A stretch of DNA of 64,000 bases. It comes from Colius striatus (lineage: Eukaryota; Chordata; Aves; Coliiformes; Coliidae). A program made the position numbers and the translations under genes. This document shows, one piece after another, positions 46,901 to 61,900 of this stretch. The notes beneath the pieces are model-generated. The model did no database searches. It worked only from the letters and a program-made list of their open reading frames with translations, and was not told the DNA's origin. The first letter of the stretch is position 1. Each line of letters opens with the position of its first letter. The stretch lies in the NCBI RefSeq assembly GCF_028858725.1, contig NC_084761.1, positions 93,707,971-93,771,970 of the forward strand. The letters are read 5' to 3'.

Positions 46901-49900
46901 TGTTTCAGGTGTCTGGTACAGAACTTTGTCCCTTGACTAACTAACAAGGAGGTAAATTACAGTCTCATTTAAAGAGCAGACATTCTTACAGTGGTATAAA
47001 GATATTCCAGGTAGTCTCATGCCTGTGTTTTTACTAAGAGTTAAAAACAAAGCAAAATCATAGAATCCTATCATCAGTTTAATTTGATGCCATCAGAATG
47101 CTCAGTGTTATGGAAGATGTTTTGTCTCACTCTCAGCCTTCTACTTGCACATTCCTTCATCTTGTTCTCTCTCATTCCCACGCAGCGTCTGTTTTCGTTG
47201 TCGAAGGAATCTGGGAGAAATGCTGCTAAATACATCATTAAGCAATTTCCTCAATATTTTGACAAGACTTTTGCAGAGCCGAATGTGTCAGTAAGTTTTC
47301 TGCTTTTCATTTTCGTTGTGCTTTGTCAGGTACTGAAATCAACTGTTAGACTGGTCCAAAACAAACACAGAAGGATAGTTTTGGTAACCCTTTTACAGAT
47401 AGCTATGAAAACAGTGCTGTGTTTCTCAAGTGAACATTTCTCCTTAATAATTTCTTAAGAATTTCCTTAAGAATTCCATATCTTCAATATCAATATGAAA
47501 GTAATAAAAGAAGTGCCATTTAGATGTTGGTTTATTAGCATGAAGTGGGAGATCAGGATGCAGAATACTTTGTCACTAAAGGACTGAGTTTGACTGGGAA
47601 GGTGTGGAGATTATCAAAGCAGTTTACTGGGTGAGGAGTAAGGATATTTGGATAGTGTTTTAGGAATGGTTTTGAGATAGTTTGAGCCTGTGACTAACTT
47701 ACACCCTTTGCTTTTAGTGCTTAATGCCAGAGTTTCTTACACCTCAGATTGAAGGACTGAGTGAGGAAGCTCTAAAAGAGCGTATCCACCTCAGAATGGT
47801 GAAAGAGTCTGTGGACCTGTTTGATCAGCTTGTACAAGCAGGTATGTGGCCATCTGCCAGGTTCTGTGACAGAGCTCTACTTAAATTGTGCCAAAAATAT
47901 TTTGGTAGCTGGCACAGGTTGGTCTCTGGTCTGGTGAAGTGGTTCTCTGATGAAGTGGTCCTCCAGAATTATTGGGCCTTCTGTATCCAGTGCTGGTCTG
48001 ACAGGACACTGTGGTGATAAGGAGAGCAAATGATTTCTTGATCAAGAAGCAGATGATAAGGTGTTGAATTGTTGTTTTTCTAAAGTAGAAGAATTGTGAT
48101 GCAGTAGAGCAGGGCTTGCTGTGGGAGCAGAGCAGTGCTCTGGGACTGGGTGGTGCCATTCTGCCTGCACGGCCCCTGTGCCTTGGCATATTGGTTGGTG
48201 TAAGGTACACCTGTGCTGAGCACTTGGCTGCTGAGTTGGACTGGGGAAGCATAGCAGCTGAGGACCCCTGTTGTAGACATGCTCTCAATAAATGAGTCTT
48301 TCTCAGTTCTTCCATAATTTGGACCTTCTCTCTCTCATGGATGAGTGAGGAGGCAGTAGAAAGAAGCAACTGCTACAGCTTCTGAAGGAGGAAGGCTTAG
48401 TGGGAATGAGAGACCTTCTCCTATCTACCACACAATGGAAAGGAGAAGATTCTTGTTAGTTTTGAATCTGTTTCCTATAAAGTGAAACACTCCAAGTGAT
48501 CTTCCCAGCAGGGTGTATCCTTGCAGTAGTTAGAAAAAGCACTGGAAACTTTGGATGTTGTGTTGGGTATGTGTTGCTTCACAGTTTTGGCTGCCAGAAG
48601 CCACTTCCTTTCCTCACTTGGTCAGCAAAACTCTACCCATTCAGTGGCTGCTGTAGAAAAACAGATACTCTAGTTCAGTGTTACAGTGGTCTCTTGCCCT
48701 CTATGAGTGGTTTTGTGAAGGTGTTGGTGTCACACTCAGGTTTTACGGACTTGCTAGAAAACACATTTGTGGTGAAAGAAGAGAACACAGTGGCCTGACT
48801 GAGTGAAAGTTTTCTGATGCTTTACTTTCTCTGTGACTGTTGCACATTCTCTACAGGTACCCCTTTATCCCTGGAGACCACAAACAGCCTTTTAGATTTG
48901 TTATGCTTCTATGGAGATGAAGAAGCTAGCCTGGAAAAAGAAGAAGAAAAAGGGGATTTGGAAGAACCAGAGGTATGGAAAAACTGGTAATCTCTTGTGA
49001 TATCTTTTCTTTCAAACCCAGAGGCATTGTGTCAAGGTGATGTCAAGATTTTTGTACTGTGACTGCCTGCCTGGGAGATGTTGTGAGGTGGGTCAGATGC
49101 ACTCAGTGTTCCCAGAGAGAGACAGAAACACATGCAACTGTTTCTCATTGCCAGCTGTGTTTTTATAGTTGTCTGCAAAGAAGACCTCTAGTACCTGTAG
49201 TGTAGTTTTCTTCAGTCTGAACCATTCAGAACCATTAACTAAGTTTCATTGAATTTGAGAGCTCCTTGTGTCACCTCAGGGTATCGGGTCACAGGGTACA
49301 GTAGTAGGTGTGTTGTACAATACCTGCCATGGGAAGACTGTTGAGGGAGAAAGGACTTTACAGAGTATTTGCTTAAGTCTAATAGTTCCCACCAACTCCA
49401 CAAATACATATCATTTATCATGTTCATAAGTTTAATAACACAAACAGTACTCTTCATCTAGTTACTGCATCCTGAACATTGTAATAGAAGTTACATGACT
49501 ATAACCCATTAAAAAACACCTTTGGTAGCATATAAATTGCTGGTGATCTTCTGTGTTGTTACCAAGTCACATCATTTTGTTGTTTTATCATAACTTTAAA
49601 CTCTGAGAAACCCACTTTGCAAAAAATCTCTCCAGGTGGATACTTCAGAGCAAAAGGCTCCAAAGAGACAACTGCAGAGAGGTTCACAGTCATCTGGCCC
49701 TCGGTGGAGGTATAGTAAATGTTGCCCAATATTGCCATGTTCAGTGTGTTGTGCACATGCACTGTTATTATCAAACAGACTTTATGAGGTTTTTAGCAGC
49801 CCATACTCATGGATATTGCTTGTTAAATACATCTGTGTTTCCTAATCTTTGCTGGAACTATGGAAATACAGCGATTGTAGAATAGCTCGAAGTCTCCCAA

Positions 49901-52900
49901 GTGATATATTCATGAATCCTTTTCCTAAAGGTACCTTTTCTTGAGTTCTTTAACATTCCATTTATTTGTTAATTCTAGGGAGAACAACAATGCTGAGAGG
50001 ATATTTAAGATAATGCCAGAGAAGAATGCACATTCCTATTGCACAATGATCCGTGGGATGGTGAAGGTAAAGGTCTCTCCCTACAGTGCTGGGAGGACTC
50101 TTGTTCAGCTTGTGAAGTTTCACACATTAAGAGAGTTTTTGTTGGTTTTTTTTTGCAGCATAGGGCTTTTGCTAAAGCTTATGATGTGTACATAGACCTG
50201 ATGAATGAAAGACACAAGGGTAAGTGTCTCCTGGTATTTTAAGTAACATAAAGCCCTTGTTGGGTACCTGAGAGTTTTTTTCCTGGCGATGATGATTGGC
50301 GCAGGGGTACGGACCTCAGCTGGATCATGGGAGCTGAATGCAGGCTCTTGTTTTCAGTGCAGCTGGCATGTGGCTGGCTCACTGCAAGCAGGTTTGCATG
50401 AGACTTCGCCAAAAACTGAGCCACCTTAGAGCAGACTCTTTTTCTGTGCAATAGAATTGTCAGATCAAATGAGTTCTGTTCCATTTTCCAGCTGATGTGC
50501 ACACCTTCAATGCACTGATCGCAGCAGTCCCCTACCTGAAGGACAGGTTCTTGGAAAGATGGGAATTAGCCAAGGTAAGGAGGTACAGCAGAAGAGGTGG
50601 GGAAGGGGAAGGCTCTGCTTTATCAGTTAAATTTTGCTGTTAGAAGACTTAAGAACTTTGTATGAAGATATTAGTGTCTGCTGCAAAGGAAGAGTTCTAG
50701 CTTAAATGTACAAACTAGCTATGGGGGAGTGGAAAATGTACAAAATCCATCCTTGTCCTTGTGGAATGTTTTGCTTTTTGAGAGCATGTCTGATCCAAGA
50801 ACTGCCTTGGACAGAAAGTAACAGAGAAATTACACTGGGAGATCAAACAGTTCAAATCTTTGAACTCATGGTGGTGTGATGGAGATGAAATTTGTGAAGG
50901 GTAACATTAGAGGCTCCAGTTTTAAAGCCATCATATCACTAAGGAAAAATGATCTGTAAAGTTGTAAATCTCCATGGTGGTCTAGACACAGTTTTCCAAG
51001 ATCTAATGTGATGTAATTTTGCAGTCTTGGTTTTTGCTCCAGTTAATTAAAAATTGGATGGTAAGCCCTTAATAAATGATCAGTTGAGGTACAGTCATTC
51101 CCTTGAAGGGGGTGAGAAGAATTGGATTGGGGCCATGTATATGTAAATGCCTGTCTGAAAGCTGAACTGTGATCCATAATGTGTGAGGCACTAAGGATTT
51201 GGGGATTTTGTTTTAAGGTCTTCCTGAATCACATGGTTCAACAGGAGGTGCAACCAAATCTGCTAACTTTTAATGCTTTGCTGAAGACTCTGAGAAGGTG
51301 TGGTGGTGTAGGCAAAAGTATGTCTTTATTGGTAATAAAGGAAATGGAAGCACTTGATATAGGTAAGAGAACCAGAATGGTTATTGTAAAGATTTCAGCA
51401 GTAAACAACCCAGTGACTTCTGTTTGCAGGGAAGAAGTCCAAGGGTTGTGGAAAAAAAGCATTTCTCAATGTGTTCACATCTTCACTACTTGTTTCCTTC
51501 TGCAAAAGAACTGAGAAATAAAATGCCTGAGTACTGAGCTGTGGCCACTCAGCAAGCCAGTGCCTGTGGGTTTCAGATTGAAGCAGCATCTTCAGAGTCT
51601 GTGTTTATTGCTAATTACAGTATAGTGGCTGCACCTAGCTTCAAATAATGAATTTTGATGCTGTATTCTTTTAGAGAAGTTTTGTCATTACAGTTTTACC
51701 TGTAGTTACCTCCAGCTACTCAAGGGCAGGTGTGTTTATGCAGTGGGGGAGTGTGTGCTGGCCCACAGCCTCTTTCTCACCTGGATCCTTACTGTACTGC
51801 TGCTGTAGGAATAATGAATAATGTCAGTATGTATTTGCAGCAGTCAGCTGAGTCTGTAATCTCCCCATAGGTGAAGGAAATGCACTTCACTAGCCACTTC
51901 AGGTCTATACATCTCTACAGAAAAAAAGCTTTTGATCTAGGTGATGTTTTTTGATGTCAGATAAACACTGCAAGGACAGGGAGTATCTGCACAACTCACT
52001 GGAGTTCTCGTGGAGTGTGCTTTGCCCCAGTAACATGCTGCTTGACATGCTAAAGATATGTTCATGAGCAGAAGGGAAACTAGCTATGAAATATTTTTGC
52101 TGTTGATTTACAGCAGGGAAACTTGACTCCTTGCCCTAGAGCAACATGATTCTTCATCTGGTGGTTCACACTCAGATATCATCTCTCCCAGTTGTAACGT
52201 GTGTATGTGAGGTCTGGCCCAGCATTAGGGTGAATGGGGAGAGAAATAGAGTGAACTCATAGATGGTGCCTGACTGGAAAGGCTAGAGGCTGTGAATAAT
52301 AACTCAGGCAGATACCTCAACCAGGAATGTTGAAGTAACTTCAGTGTTTTTGCTTTTCAGAGCCCAGCCTTGCAACATATGATCATCTTCTGTATATATT
52401 CTATAGAGGAGGTATGTGCTATATCATCTTGTTGATGAAGGTGTCCTGTTGGGCAGCTCCTTTAAATGCTTTGCAGAAAGACAACCTCCTATATGTATAA
52501 TCCTAGTGTTACCTGTGCAGTCTTGATTCTGCAGGGGTGAAGAAAAAGCTACAGAGAGTCATAACCTCTTACAGGGAGTGAAGGGTCCTTATGTTTTGAG
52601 AACAGGCAGAACTGGAAAGAAAGCCCATTTCTTTTCTATTTGTGGCTACAAGTTGATAGAGCTGAAGTCCAAATGCCCCTTGATCTCTGCAGGCTGGATC
52701 TGACTACAATGTGTGTGAGCTCTTTCCTGTGAGTGGCTCAATCTATGAAATTGCACAGGAGTTCTTTTTCTCTGCAAGTTCTGTGCCTTGGAGCTGTCTT
52801 CACATCCAGCTGTTTTAAGAGGGCAGACCATTGAGACTCTGCTAAAGGAGATCATTTAGCCAAAAATCAGTGAGTATGGGAAGAGAATAGACACAGGAGT

Positions 52901-55900
52901 CATAAGTGCAGCCCTTGTGTTTTAACAAACATAGAGGAACTGCTCTGGAGTCTCTGGGTCTGATTTTTGCTTATCTTTCAGAGCCTGTCCTGTTGGGCTG
53001 TGGTAATCTGGCACTGACAGGGCAAATTCTAGAGCAAATAAAACTGCAGCTGGTGTGGAGGGCCACAAGAACCATCACACTTGTTTGAAATCATGTTGCT
53101 TTTGATTCCCTTCCCATATTATATTTGACACTCTTCACTAACAAAGTGTTTAGCACAACTGAGATGTGGTGTTGCTTGTCTGTTTGTCCTGCAGTTGATC
53201 TTTACCCATCAGGCATCATCTCTGAGGTACTAGATGATGTGGAAAAGAGGAGCTTCACTCCCCAGGACCCTGATGACGGTAGGGACTTCAATACATCTGA
53301 CAATGTGCATTGATTGAGTACCTATGAATTTCAGGTAGTTGTACTCAGGTAGGGAAAATGCCTGCAGCTTGCTTGTGTCAGTCCCTTCTGATACTATTTG
53401 GAGGAGGACAAATTCCTGGGAAGCTATGCATTAGTGCACTGGCTTCTGTCTGAAAGTAGGAGCATAGCCCATGTATGGGCTACATGCATTAAAAAACAGA
53501 AGGCTATTTACAAGACTGGTTTAAAGAGGAACATCTGTTAGCAGCTTCATGAAATGATAAAGGCCTGGTGAAGAGCAGAGCTTTGTTGGAGTGTGGTGTG
53601 AGCTCCCATTCTGGTTCATCCTTTTCAAAAATACTTGGTGCAAATCTGAAGTTAGGGTGTGTGGAAGGACTATGTCCTGAGTATCCCACATCTCAGGGGC
53701 TCTTTCTGCCACCTGTACATATACAACTTTGCCCCAGGATGTTCATAAATCCTTCTGTACCTCTGGCAGTAGAAGCCACTCTTCAGCAGCTGCCATTTCT
53801 GTATCTGACAGGATGAAGAAGCCATTACAGTGGATGCCTCACAAAACAATGAGGAGTTGATATGTTGTTTGATTATTTAAAAGAGAAAGACAGAGAGGTG
53901 TTATGTTGGAGTGTGTGTGAGGTTATCCTACCAGCATTTTGTTTCCCCTTGGAAAGAGTCAGAATGTTGTACACCTCCTGTTTGCCTCTATCCTGTTGTG
54001 TTACACTCTGGCTCTGCTCTGCCAGAAGTTTATACCAAACACACAGTACAAAAACATGTTCTCCAGCTGAAAAGTATGTGTTAATTAATGACATCTTACA
54101 AGGGCAAGGCAGGTGTATTGTACCTAATAGTACAATATAATACCTAATATTGTACCACCGTTTTGCTGCCCACAGCCAGCCATTGTTGCAGTCCCTGATA
54201 GCATTCAGTGCCCTTGTGTTTGAGTTTCTGAAGGAAACACACTCATCCCCAATTCTCACCACACAAAGGAAATGAGCTGCTGAGCAGGAGACTTGATATT
54301 CTTCCTCCTGCTGTGGCTTGCTTTGCCTCCCCCAGGAAGCATCAGTCTGTGTGCTGCTTTGAAGTGTCAGTTACAGAAACCAGAGTCAGACCCTCACAGA
54401 ATGGGAAGGAGGGGGACATTTTTAGGGGGCAGCTCTGGGGTGTACTGAAGAGGTGGGTAACGTGCCTGTTCCTCTTGTCTGTCTTCTCCTCCACCAGAGT
54501 CAGTAGAGAAGGTGATGTGGCTGCTCTTTTTTTGTAGCCTGCTTGCTAGACAAATAGTGTTGTCTTGCATCAAATCAGAGAATGTAGCTTTTGTACAGCT
54601 GCCTGAAGTCAGACAGCTGAGCTGCCCAAAGGTTTCTGCACCAGCACAGCAGTGTCATTGCCTTCAGAACACTGCCTGGCAAAACACACCACACCAGTCT
54701 CAGCATATAAAGTGAAGAGCCCTGCTACGTTGTCAACCTGGGCTTTTCAGCTTTCTCACTGAGTGTCTCCTCTGTGCTCTGGGAGGCTGGGGAATGAGCT
54801 GTTGTGCATCTCCTGGAGAGCTGGAAGCTAACAGACTCCATTTTCTTCCTTTCAGCCAAGTTTTTCACCACTGCCATGCAAGCGGTAAGTGCCTCTTCCC
54901 TGCAATCACAGTTCCGTTGAGCCTCCCCAGCTGTTTGAAGAATTGCTTGTGAGTGTTGCAGCCTCTCATACAAAGTTTAGCTCTGTGTATCATAGAATGG
55001 CAGGGGCTGGAAGGGACCTCTAGAGATCATCCAGCCCAACCCCCTGCTAAAGCAGGTTCCCCTCAATCAGAGGCCACAGGAATTGTGTCCAGGTGGGTTT
55101 GAAACCTGAGAAGGAGCCTCCACACCCTCCCTGGGCAGCCTGGGCCAGGGCTCCCTCACCTCAACAGCAAAGAAGTTTCTTCTTCTGTTGCAGTGGAACT
55201 TCCTGTGTTCCAGTTTGTGCCCTTTACCCCTTGTCCTGTCTCTGGGCGCTGCAGAAAAAAGACTGGCCCCATTCTCTCAACACCTGCCCTTTAGGGATTG
55301 ATCATATTCCCCCTTGGTCTTTTCCAGGCTGAACAGCCCCAGATCCTGCAGCCTGTCCTCAGAAATGTTCCAATCCTCTCATTGTTTTGGTAGCCCTGCT
55401 CAGGACTCTCCAGCAGTTCCCTGCACTCTCTCCAGCAATTCCTCTTGAACTGAGAAAGCCAGAACTGGGCTCCAGATGTGGCCTCCCCAGGGCAGAGTAG
55501 ATGGGGAGGAGAACCTCCCTCAGCTTGCTGGCCACACTCTTCTTAATGCCTCCCAGATTACCACTGGCCTTCTTGGCAACAAGGGCACACTGTTGTCACC
55601 ACCCAGGTCCCTCCACAGAGCTCTCTCCATATTTTCCCCTTTTTCACCTGTGTCTGTCACCTCTGGAACTTTATAGTTCTGCAGTTATTTGCTTGATACC
55701 TTCAAAACTGGTAACTTGCCTGTGACACCTGCATCTCTTGCTAGAGGTGGCTGCAGGAGGAACTCTCACAGAGATGGATGAAGTATTGCATTTAATGGCT
55801 TTAAAATCCACCTGGTTTCTTGCAGTGCTGTGACCTGAAGGATATCAAGCTCGCCTATCGGTTAAATAAAGCGATGGAGAACGGAGACAACTGGAAGTTC

Positions 55901-58900
55901 TTGGATGTAGATCGACTAAATGTCTACTGGTGAGTGCAGTGCAGCTTCCATTCAGCCTCTTGTGTGCCCTTGACAATTTGAATACAAATGAGGATACAAT
56001 AATACTGTGCTTGGTTGAATATCAGCTGGTGGTTGTGTCTGCAGGCAGGGGAGCGGGGCCCTTTGAAGAACTGTGACAGCTTTGGATTCCTGTTCTCTTT
56101 GTGGCCTTGGAGCATCAACTCAGACAAATACCCATCCAACACCACCAGTTATACTTTCTACAATCCTGTTGTCCACTTCAGCCTAGGAGACAGCACCAAA
56201 ACAGCATTCAGCTCTGCCCTGGCTTAGCTTGGTGGTGTGGGGAGAGGTGGCAGTGCAGCAGGGCTGTTCAGGCACGACACTCCTGTGTAATTCCCTGGAA
56301 TTATGACACCTGAAACATCTTCAGTTTCTGTGTGACCTACTCTAGGTGGTCCTGCTCTGGCAGGGGAGTTGGGCTGAATAATCATTCAAGGTCCCTTCCA
56401 ACCCTTAAGATTCTGTGTTTCACCAGTGTCACAGGGTGCTGCTGTCACTGACCATAATGAAGGACTTGGAGCACACTGCTGTGAGGAAAAGCCTGTGTAG
56501 ACATTGGAGCTACAAGTGCTCTAGAACATTACTGAAAACAATTGTCATCAAAGTAAGAGACAGTTTCAGGAGTGGGATGATTCATATGGTTTTTACTTCA
56601 TTTAACCTGTAAAATAAAGCAAGAGAAACTAATGGTAAATAAATTCTTGCTGCAGGGACCATTTTCCTGGTGAGTGCATCAGCTCAGGGTCCCAGGCTGC
56701 TTCTGCCAACTTGCACAAGTAACAAGGTTAATGTAGTGCACTTCTTCAGGTGGTTCTTAACCACTTGAGCTAGGTTGAGAGACCTCAAACCAGATGTCAG
56801 GCAAGGAGATGGCTTTTGAGACTTTCAAGTGCAGTGGTCTAACTTGTAATTGATTCTGCCAGTGACCTGCCAGATACCTGGAAGGGACCTTTAGAGATCA
56901 TCTAGTCCAACCTCCTGCAGAAGCAGATCCACCTAGATTAAGTCTCCCCATTACAAATGCTGCTGCTTTTTGAATTGCATGTATTGCAGTCACACACAGA
57001 CATTCTGATGAGACATTCAACAGAAGTCTGATGAGAGCACCATCATTTGCTGGGGCTTCTTTACTGAAGTAAACACTTTTCCCTTCCTCTAGGTCAAAAT
57101 TCTTCTCCTTGTTGTGTATGATGGAACAAATTGATGTTGTGTTGAAGTGGTACAAAGAAATGTCCCCTTCGGTGAGTGTGCACAGGGAGAGCAAGCCTCA
57201 GAGCTGTAGTATGCAACAGTTTTAAACACTTTACTGAAGAGATTCTCTTCCTTCATCAGCTCTTCTATCCAACTCCTAAAAATATCCTGGACCTCCTCCA
57301 AGCACTGGATGCAGCCAACCAGTTGGAAGTGATCCCTTCAGTCTGGGAAGGTTAGTGCCAGCCACCTGGGCTAGGCAGGCAGTTTGGCTGGTGAGTCAGG
57401 AGCAATGCAAAGTGGGAGGTGGTTGGGAAACTTGGCAGTGCTCAGACCAGCCATGGAAAGGTGCTTTGGCATCAGGGACCTTACTCCTTAGTGCAGCCTG
57501 TTCTCTGCCCCTGAGAAGAGGAGGCAAGAATGCAGATGGAGGCTTTAGCATACAGAAAATAGCCTGCTGCCACTCAGCACTGAAGGAACAGACAAGTTCT
57601 TGTGGGGATCTGTGGCAGAATGATGACAGCAATAATTTGTAGTTAAAGTCCTGTTAATAAAGCTTTAATTAGCAGAGAATTTATAGTGGGAATAGCAAAG
57701 GATTTCTACCAGCAGAATCAGTGCACTACTATTTTCTGTGTAGTGTAGCAGAGAATTTTCTAGTACCACTTAAGCTTATGGTTCCTGATCCCCTGGACCC
57801 TCTGCACCTTTGGTCAAAGCTTAGTACTTGTTTTGCTGTAACAACATAAAAATCATAATCTAGCCTCAAAAAAACAGATGAAAGAATATGAGTCAGCACT
57901 CAGTCCTTGGACAAGGCAGGTGACAGTGGGGCTGTCCCTGCTCTCACTCTCCAGCAGCACTTCAGGTCCCATTTCTCCCTTAGGCTTTCCAGCTGCTTGA
58001 TTTCACAGACAGTACTCTGGGTGCTGGTAGTGACCTTACTACAGGGGTTTTGAGGCTGGCCCAGATGGGAAGAAGAAATCTGCTTGGTTTGTGCAATTGA
58101 TGCACAGGACCTTCAGGGCCTGGGAGGGAGGGGAAATCCATGACCTGCTCAGTCACAAAAAGGGGCTGTTTGTCTTCTGCAACATTGATAGTTACACTGA
58201 CTGTGTCAGCAGGGCTTGGGAGCAGGGGGTATCACTCACACCTAACTACTGCTTTTCTCTGAACAGATGTGAAGCAGCTGGGGTTTCAGAGGAGACACGA
58301 GCTGTTGGAAGAGCTCTTGTCTTTGATGAGCAGGGAGCAGCACCCTGATGAGGTAAGGAAGGAAAATCAGGAATTCATCCACGTTCCCATGGGCAGGCAG
58401 GTGTTCAGCCATCTCCAGGACAGCAGATGGACAAACACCATCACTCCAAACATCCTCCCCTTCACTTCCTTCCCTCAGCTTTATCTGCTGAGCGTGACCT
58501 CACAAGGTCTGGGGTATCCCCTGGGTCAGTTGGGGTCAGCTCTCCCCCCTCCCAGGTCTTTGTGCTGGTGAGATGAGGAGCAGGCCTTGGCTCTGTGCAA
58601 GCCCTGCTCAGCAGGAACTAAAACATCCCTGTGGTATCAACACACTTCTCATCACCAATCCAAAACATGGCCCCATACCAGGTACAGAGAAAACCTCCTG
58701 TCAGTGGAAAGAATGGAGGTGTGTCCCTACTTCTCTGTGCAACACACTGCATGTAAGGGCTGTGTTACTGGCCCTGCTTGGTTGTAGATACCCAGGTCTG
58801 TGTGAACTTGTCCAGGCCTGCTGAACTCTTCAGGTTATCTTCAGCCTCTAGAGAGATCTCAGATGAACACAGCAGAGGATCACTTCCTTACCAGGGTCTG

Positions 58901-61900
58901 GAAGTGATCCAGCCCAGCCAGCCAGATCCCTGGGGAAGCACGTGGCACCAGCAAGGGAGGGATTCCCTGCCAAAGATGTCGTTGCAGTACCTGGCTCCTC
59001 GGGCTGAGGAGAGTTAAAGGCTCATGAGTACTGCAGAGGTTTCTGAGTGCAGCTGCCCCTACAGAGTTGTCTGGAGTTTGCCAAGGAGGAACAATTGTCC
59101 TGACAGAAGTTGAGAGATTTTTCTTCCAGGAGCAGCCACTGTTACTTGACAAGGGTGTGGGAGGAGGCACACTGAAAAGGATTGTTCATGCTGGAGCTCT
59201 GGGGGTTAACAACAACCATCTTCTCACAGGTTCAGCTGGCGTTTGCCAAGTGTGCTGAAGACATCAAAGCTGCCCACGAGACAACTGGGCAGACCCCCTT
59301 GGAGTGGACAGGCAGCACCCTGGGCCATGTGGCTCTGCTCTTTGCCAGGGCTGGCAGGACCCAGGACGCTTGGTACGTGTGTGGCTGCCATCAGCCTTTG
59401 GCTTCCCGGTACTGGCTAATCACAGAAGTCAGAAGCTAAGGACTGATTGCCTTGGACTCCTAGTGCAGACAAACAGAGGGGATGAATCCTGTGGGGAACT
59501 TGATGGGGGTTTCTCTTGGCAGTGAGTTACAGTTGTGTGTCCTTAAAATGGTTTGGAAGTTCACGTAGCAGCTGGCTTAGGGCATCATACAGCTCTTAGG
59601 GCAAGGTAGGGTTTGGTCATCACTTCACTGCTGATCCCCCACAGCTTCCCACTTGCTAATTTTCAGAGCCCTTTGGAACTGAAGCTGCTAGAAAGATTAA
59701 TTGAAGTATAATTAAACTTTTAATTGCAATTAAGCCTAAATAAAACTTGGTGTCCTGCATGTTCCCAACTTGAAATACTGGTGAAAATACCAGTTCTGAG
59801 CTATTTTCTGTTAAACACAGGACTGATTTATTTGAAACAAAGAAGTGGCAGGTACCCTTCTAAAAATACTTAGTATTTTCAAGGAAACTTGCTACCAGCT
59901 ACACTTTATATGTCTTTTTCTCCACCAGTGAAGATATTTTGTGGTGAACTCAGCCCTGCTGTTACACTGGCACACGTGTCGCCTCTGCAGGAGTACAGGG
60001 AGGGATCTGGTTCACATCTGTGGGGCAGATTGTTTCATGCCATGGAGCCTGCCTGTGTTTCAGCAGGGCTTACCCAAGAGATTCAGTAACTGTCCCTGTG
60101 TTTTGGGGTGGTTTGGGGTTTAATTAGTGCTTTGGTTTCTTTTGAACAGGAACATGATGGAGCGTTTCCAGCAAATCAATCGGATTCCCACGTGAGTACT
60201 CCGAGGGTCTGACTGGAGGTGCTGAGTCTTCTCCAGTTCACACAACAGTTTGGGTTGGAAGGGACCTTTAAAGCTTATTTAGCCCAACCCCAGTTAGAAC
60301 TGGTAGCAGTGGTCCATCTCTGATTGGTACCTCTGAAGTGTGTGTGTGTGTCTGGCCCTGTGAGCACTGGTGCTTGTTTATCCAAGCAATACGTTCCAAA
60401 CCCTTTCTGGCTCTGAAAATGGGAGAGGGGAGGGAGGTAAATGGTTGATCCTTGAGATGCCACTGACTGAAGCTGTGGGACAAAAAGTTCCCTTTAACCA
60501 AGCACAGGTGCTTCAGAGGTGTCTGCATTTCTGAAGACAAACTCATATGGATCCTAAATCCTGTGTGGTACCCTGTTAGGCTACAGCAATTACCTTCTCT
60601 CAGGACTTGGTGGGGGGAAACTCTGAAGTAGAAAACAGCTTCTAAGGAACAGGATTGCCTTTTGCTTGGAGGTGTTTAGATGAAATGGAATGCTTGGAGC
60701 TGGTCTGAGTGCAGAGTGGGAGGGTGTGTGGCAGCAGGAGCTGCTGGCATTGGCACCCTGTGCTGCCCACCCCAAGGGAGCCTGGGCAGTGCCCATCTTA
60801 GTTTGGGGAATAGGGAAAGGAGAATAATTCTGCTTCTGAAGTCATGGTGCAGCTGATGGTTTGTAGCTGTTTGGGTCAAAGAGAAAGAACAGTGGTTTCC
60901 CTGCTGTTACCAAATGGATCAGAGGTGAACTGTCCCCTGCCAAGCTTCCTGCAGTGACAAACTTTTGCTTCCCTGCCTGAAGGCAAAGGAGGTGTCACAG
61001 CAACTGCTGGGGCTGAGAAGAAGCAGAGGCAGCCCTTGAAGGTGAAGTGGGCCTGGCAGAGCAGAGGCAGCTGCCAGCAGCTCACAGTGCCCAGGGCCAG
61101 CACAGCTCCCTGCTGCCCTGTGGGGTAAAGCTCTGCCACACTGCTCCCTCACCCCTTCCAGCCATGGGAAAGAGGGGGAGGGCCTGCTGTGGGGACTGTG
61201 AAGAAGGGGAAGGTGAAAGAGGCAGCTGCCAAGGTGGGCTCCTTACCCTGAGCAGGGAGCTGGTTCTGTGCAAAGTGTTGCTTTGTGCTGGGATCAGAAT
61301 TCCCCTCCCCAGCACATCAGTACAGGCGAAGGCTGGGGTGCCATTGCTGGCAGGGACACCTGTGGCTGCTGTCACCTCCTCTCCCTCCCCAAAGCACCTG
61401 CTGTAAGCTAATGGCCACCTCAGCTGTGGCTCTGGGAACAGTCACTCTTTGCCTTTGCTTTTGCAGTGACCAGGTGCTGGATGAGTTCCTGAACTGTGCC
61501 AAACGAACCAATTCCCCGGAGGAGGCAATTAAGCTGGTCAAGCTGGCAGCAGCCCTCAGCCTCTCTTCCTTTCAAAGGCTTAAAAGCAGGACAGAGGAGG
61601 AGTTTGAACTCTCTGAAGAGCAGAGGTAAGTTGGAGTACTTTGTGTTACTGCTGGGCTGTAGTAGACAGAACAGACAGGGTGTTAGAGGGGCAGTTCCTG
61701 CAGAAAGGCATTTCTGCCAGGGCAGCAGAGACCAGGCTTCAGAATGATGTTGACTCTGGTCAATTCACACCCTCAAAATGACCCCTCAGTTTCTGATTCC
61801 AGGCTGTGTCCATCCCCCCTAGGAGGGAAGGAAACTTCCTGTGATGGGGTGAGCCTTACCTCACTGCTCAGGTCTGCTACTAGCTTTTTCTTCCCAGGAT

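Noticed and set aside
47056-47075. ATCATAGAATCC resembling a reverse CR1 tail
   Set aside because: The sequence after it does not continue into CR1, so the match is too short to call.
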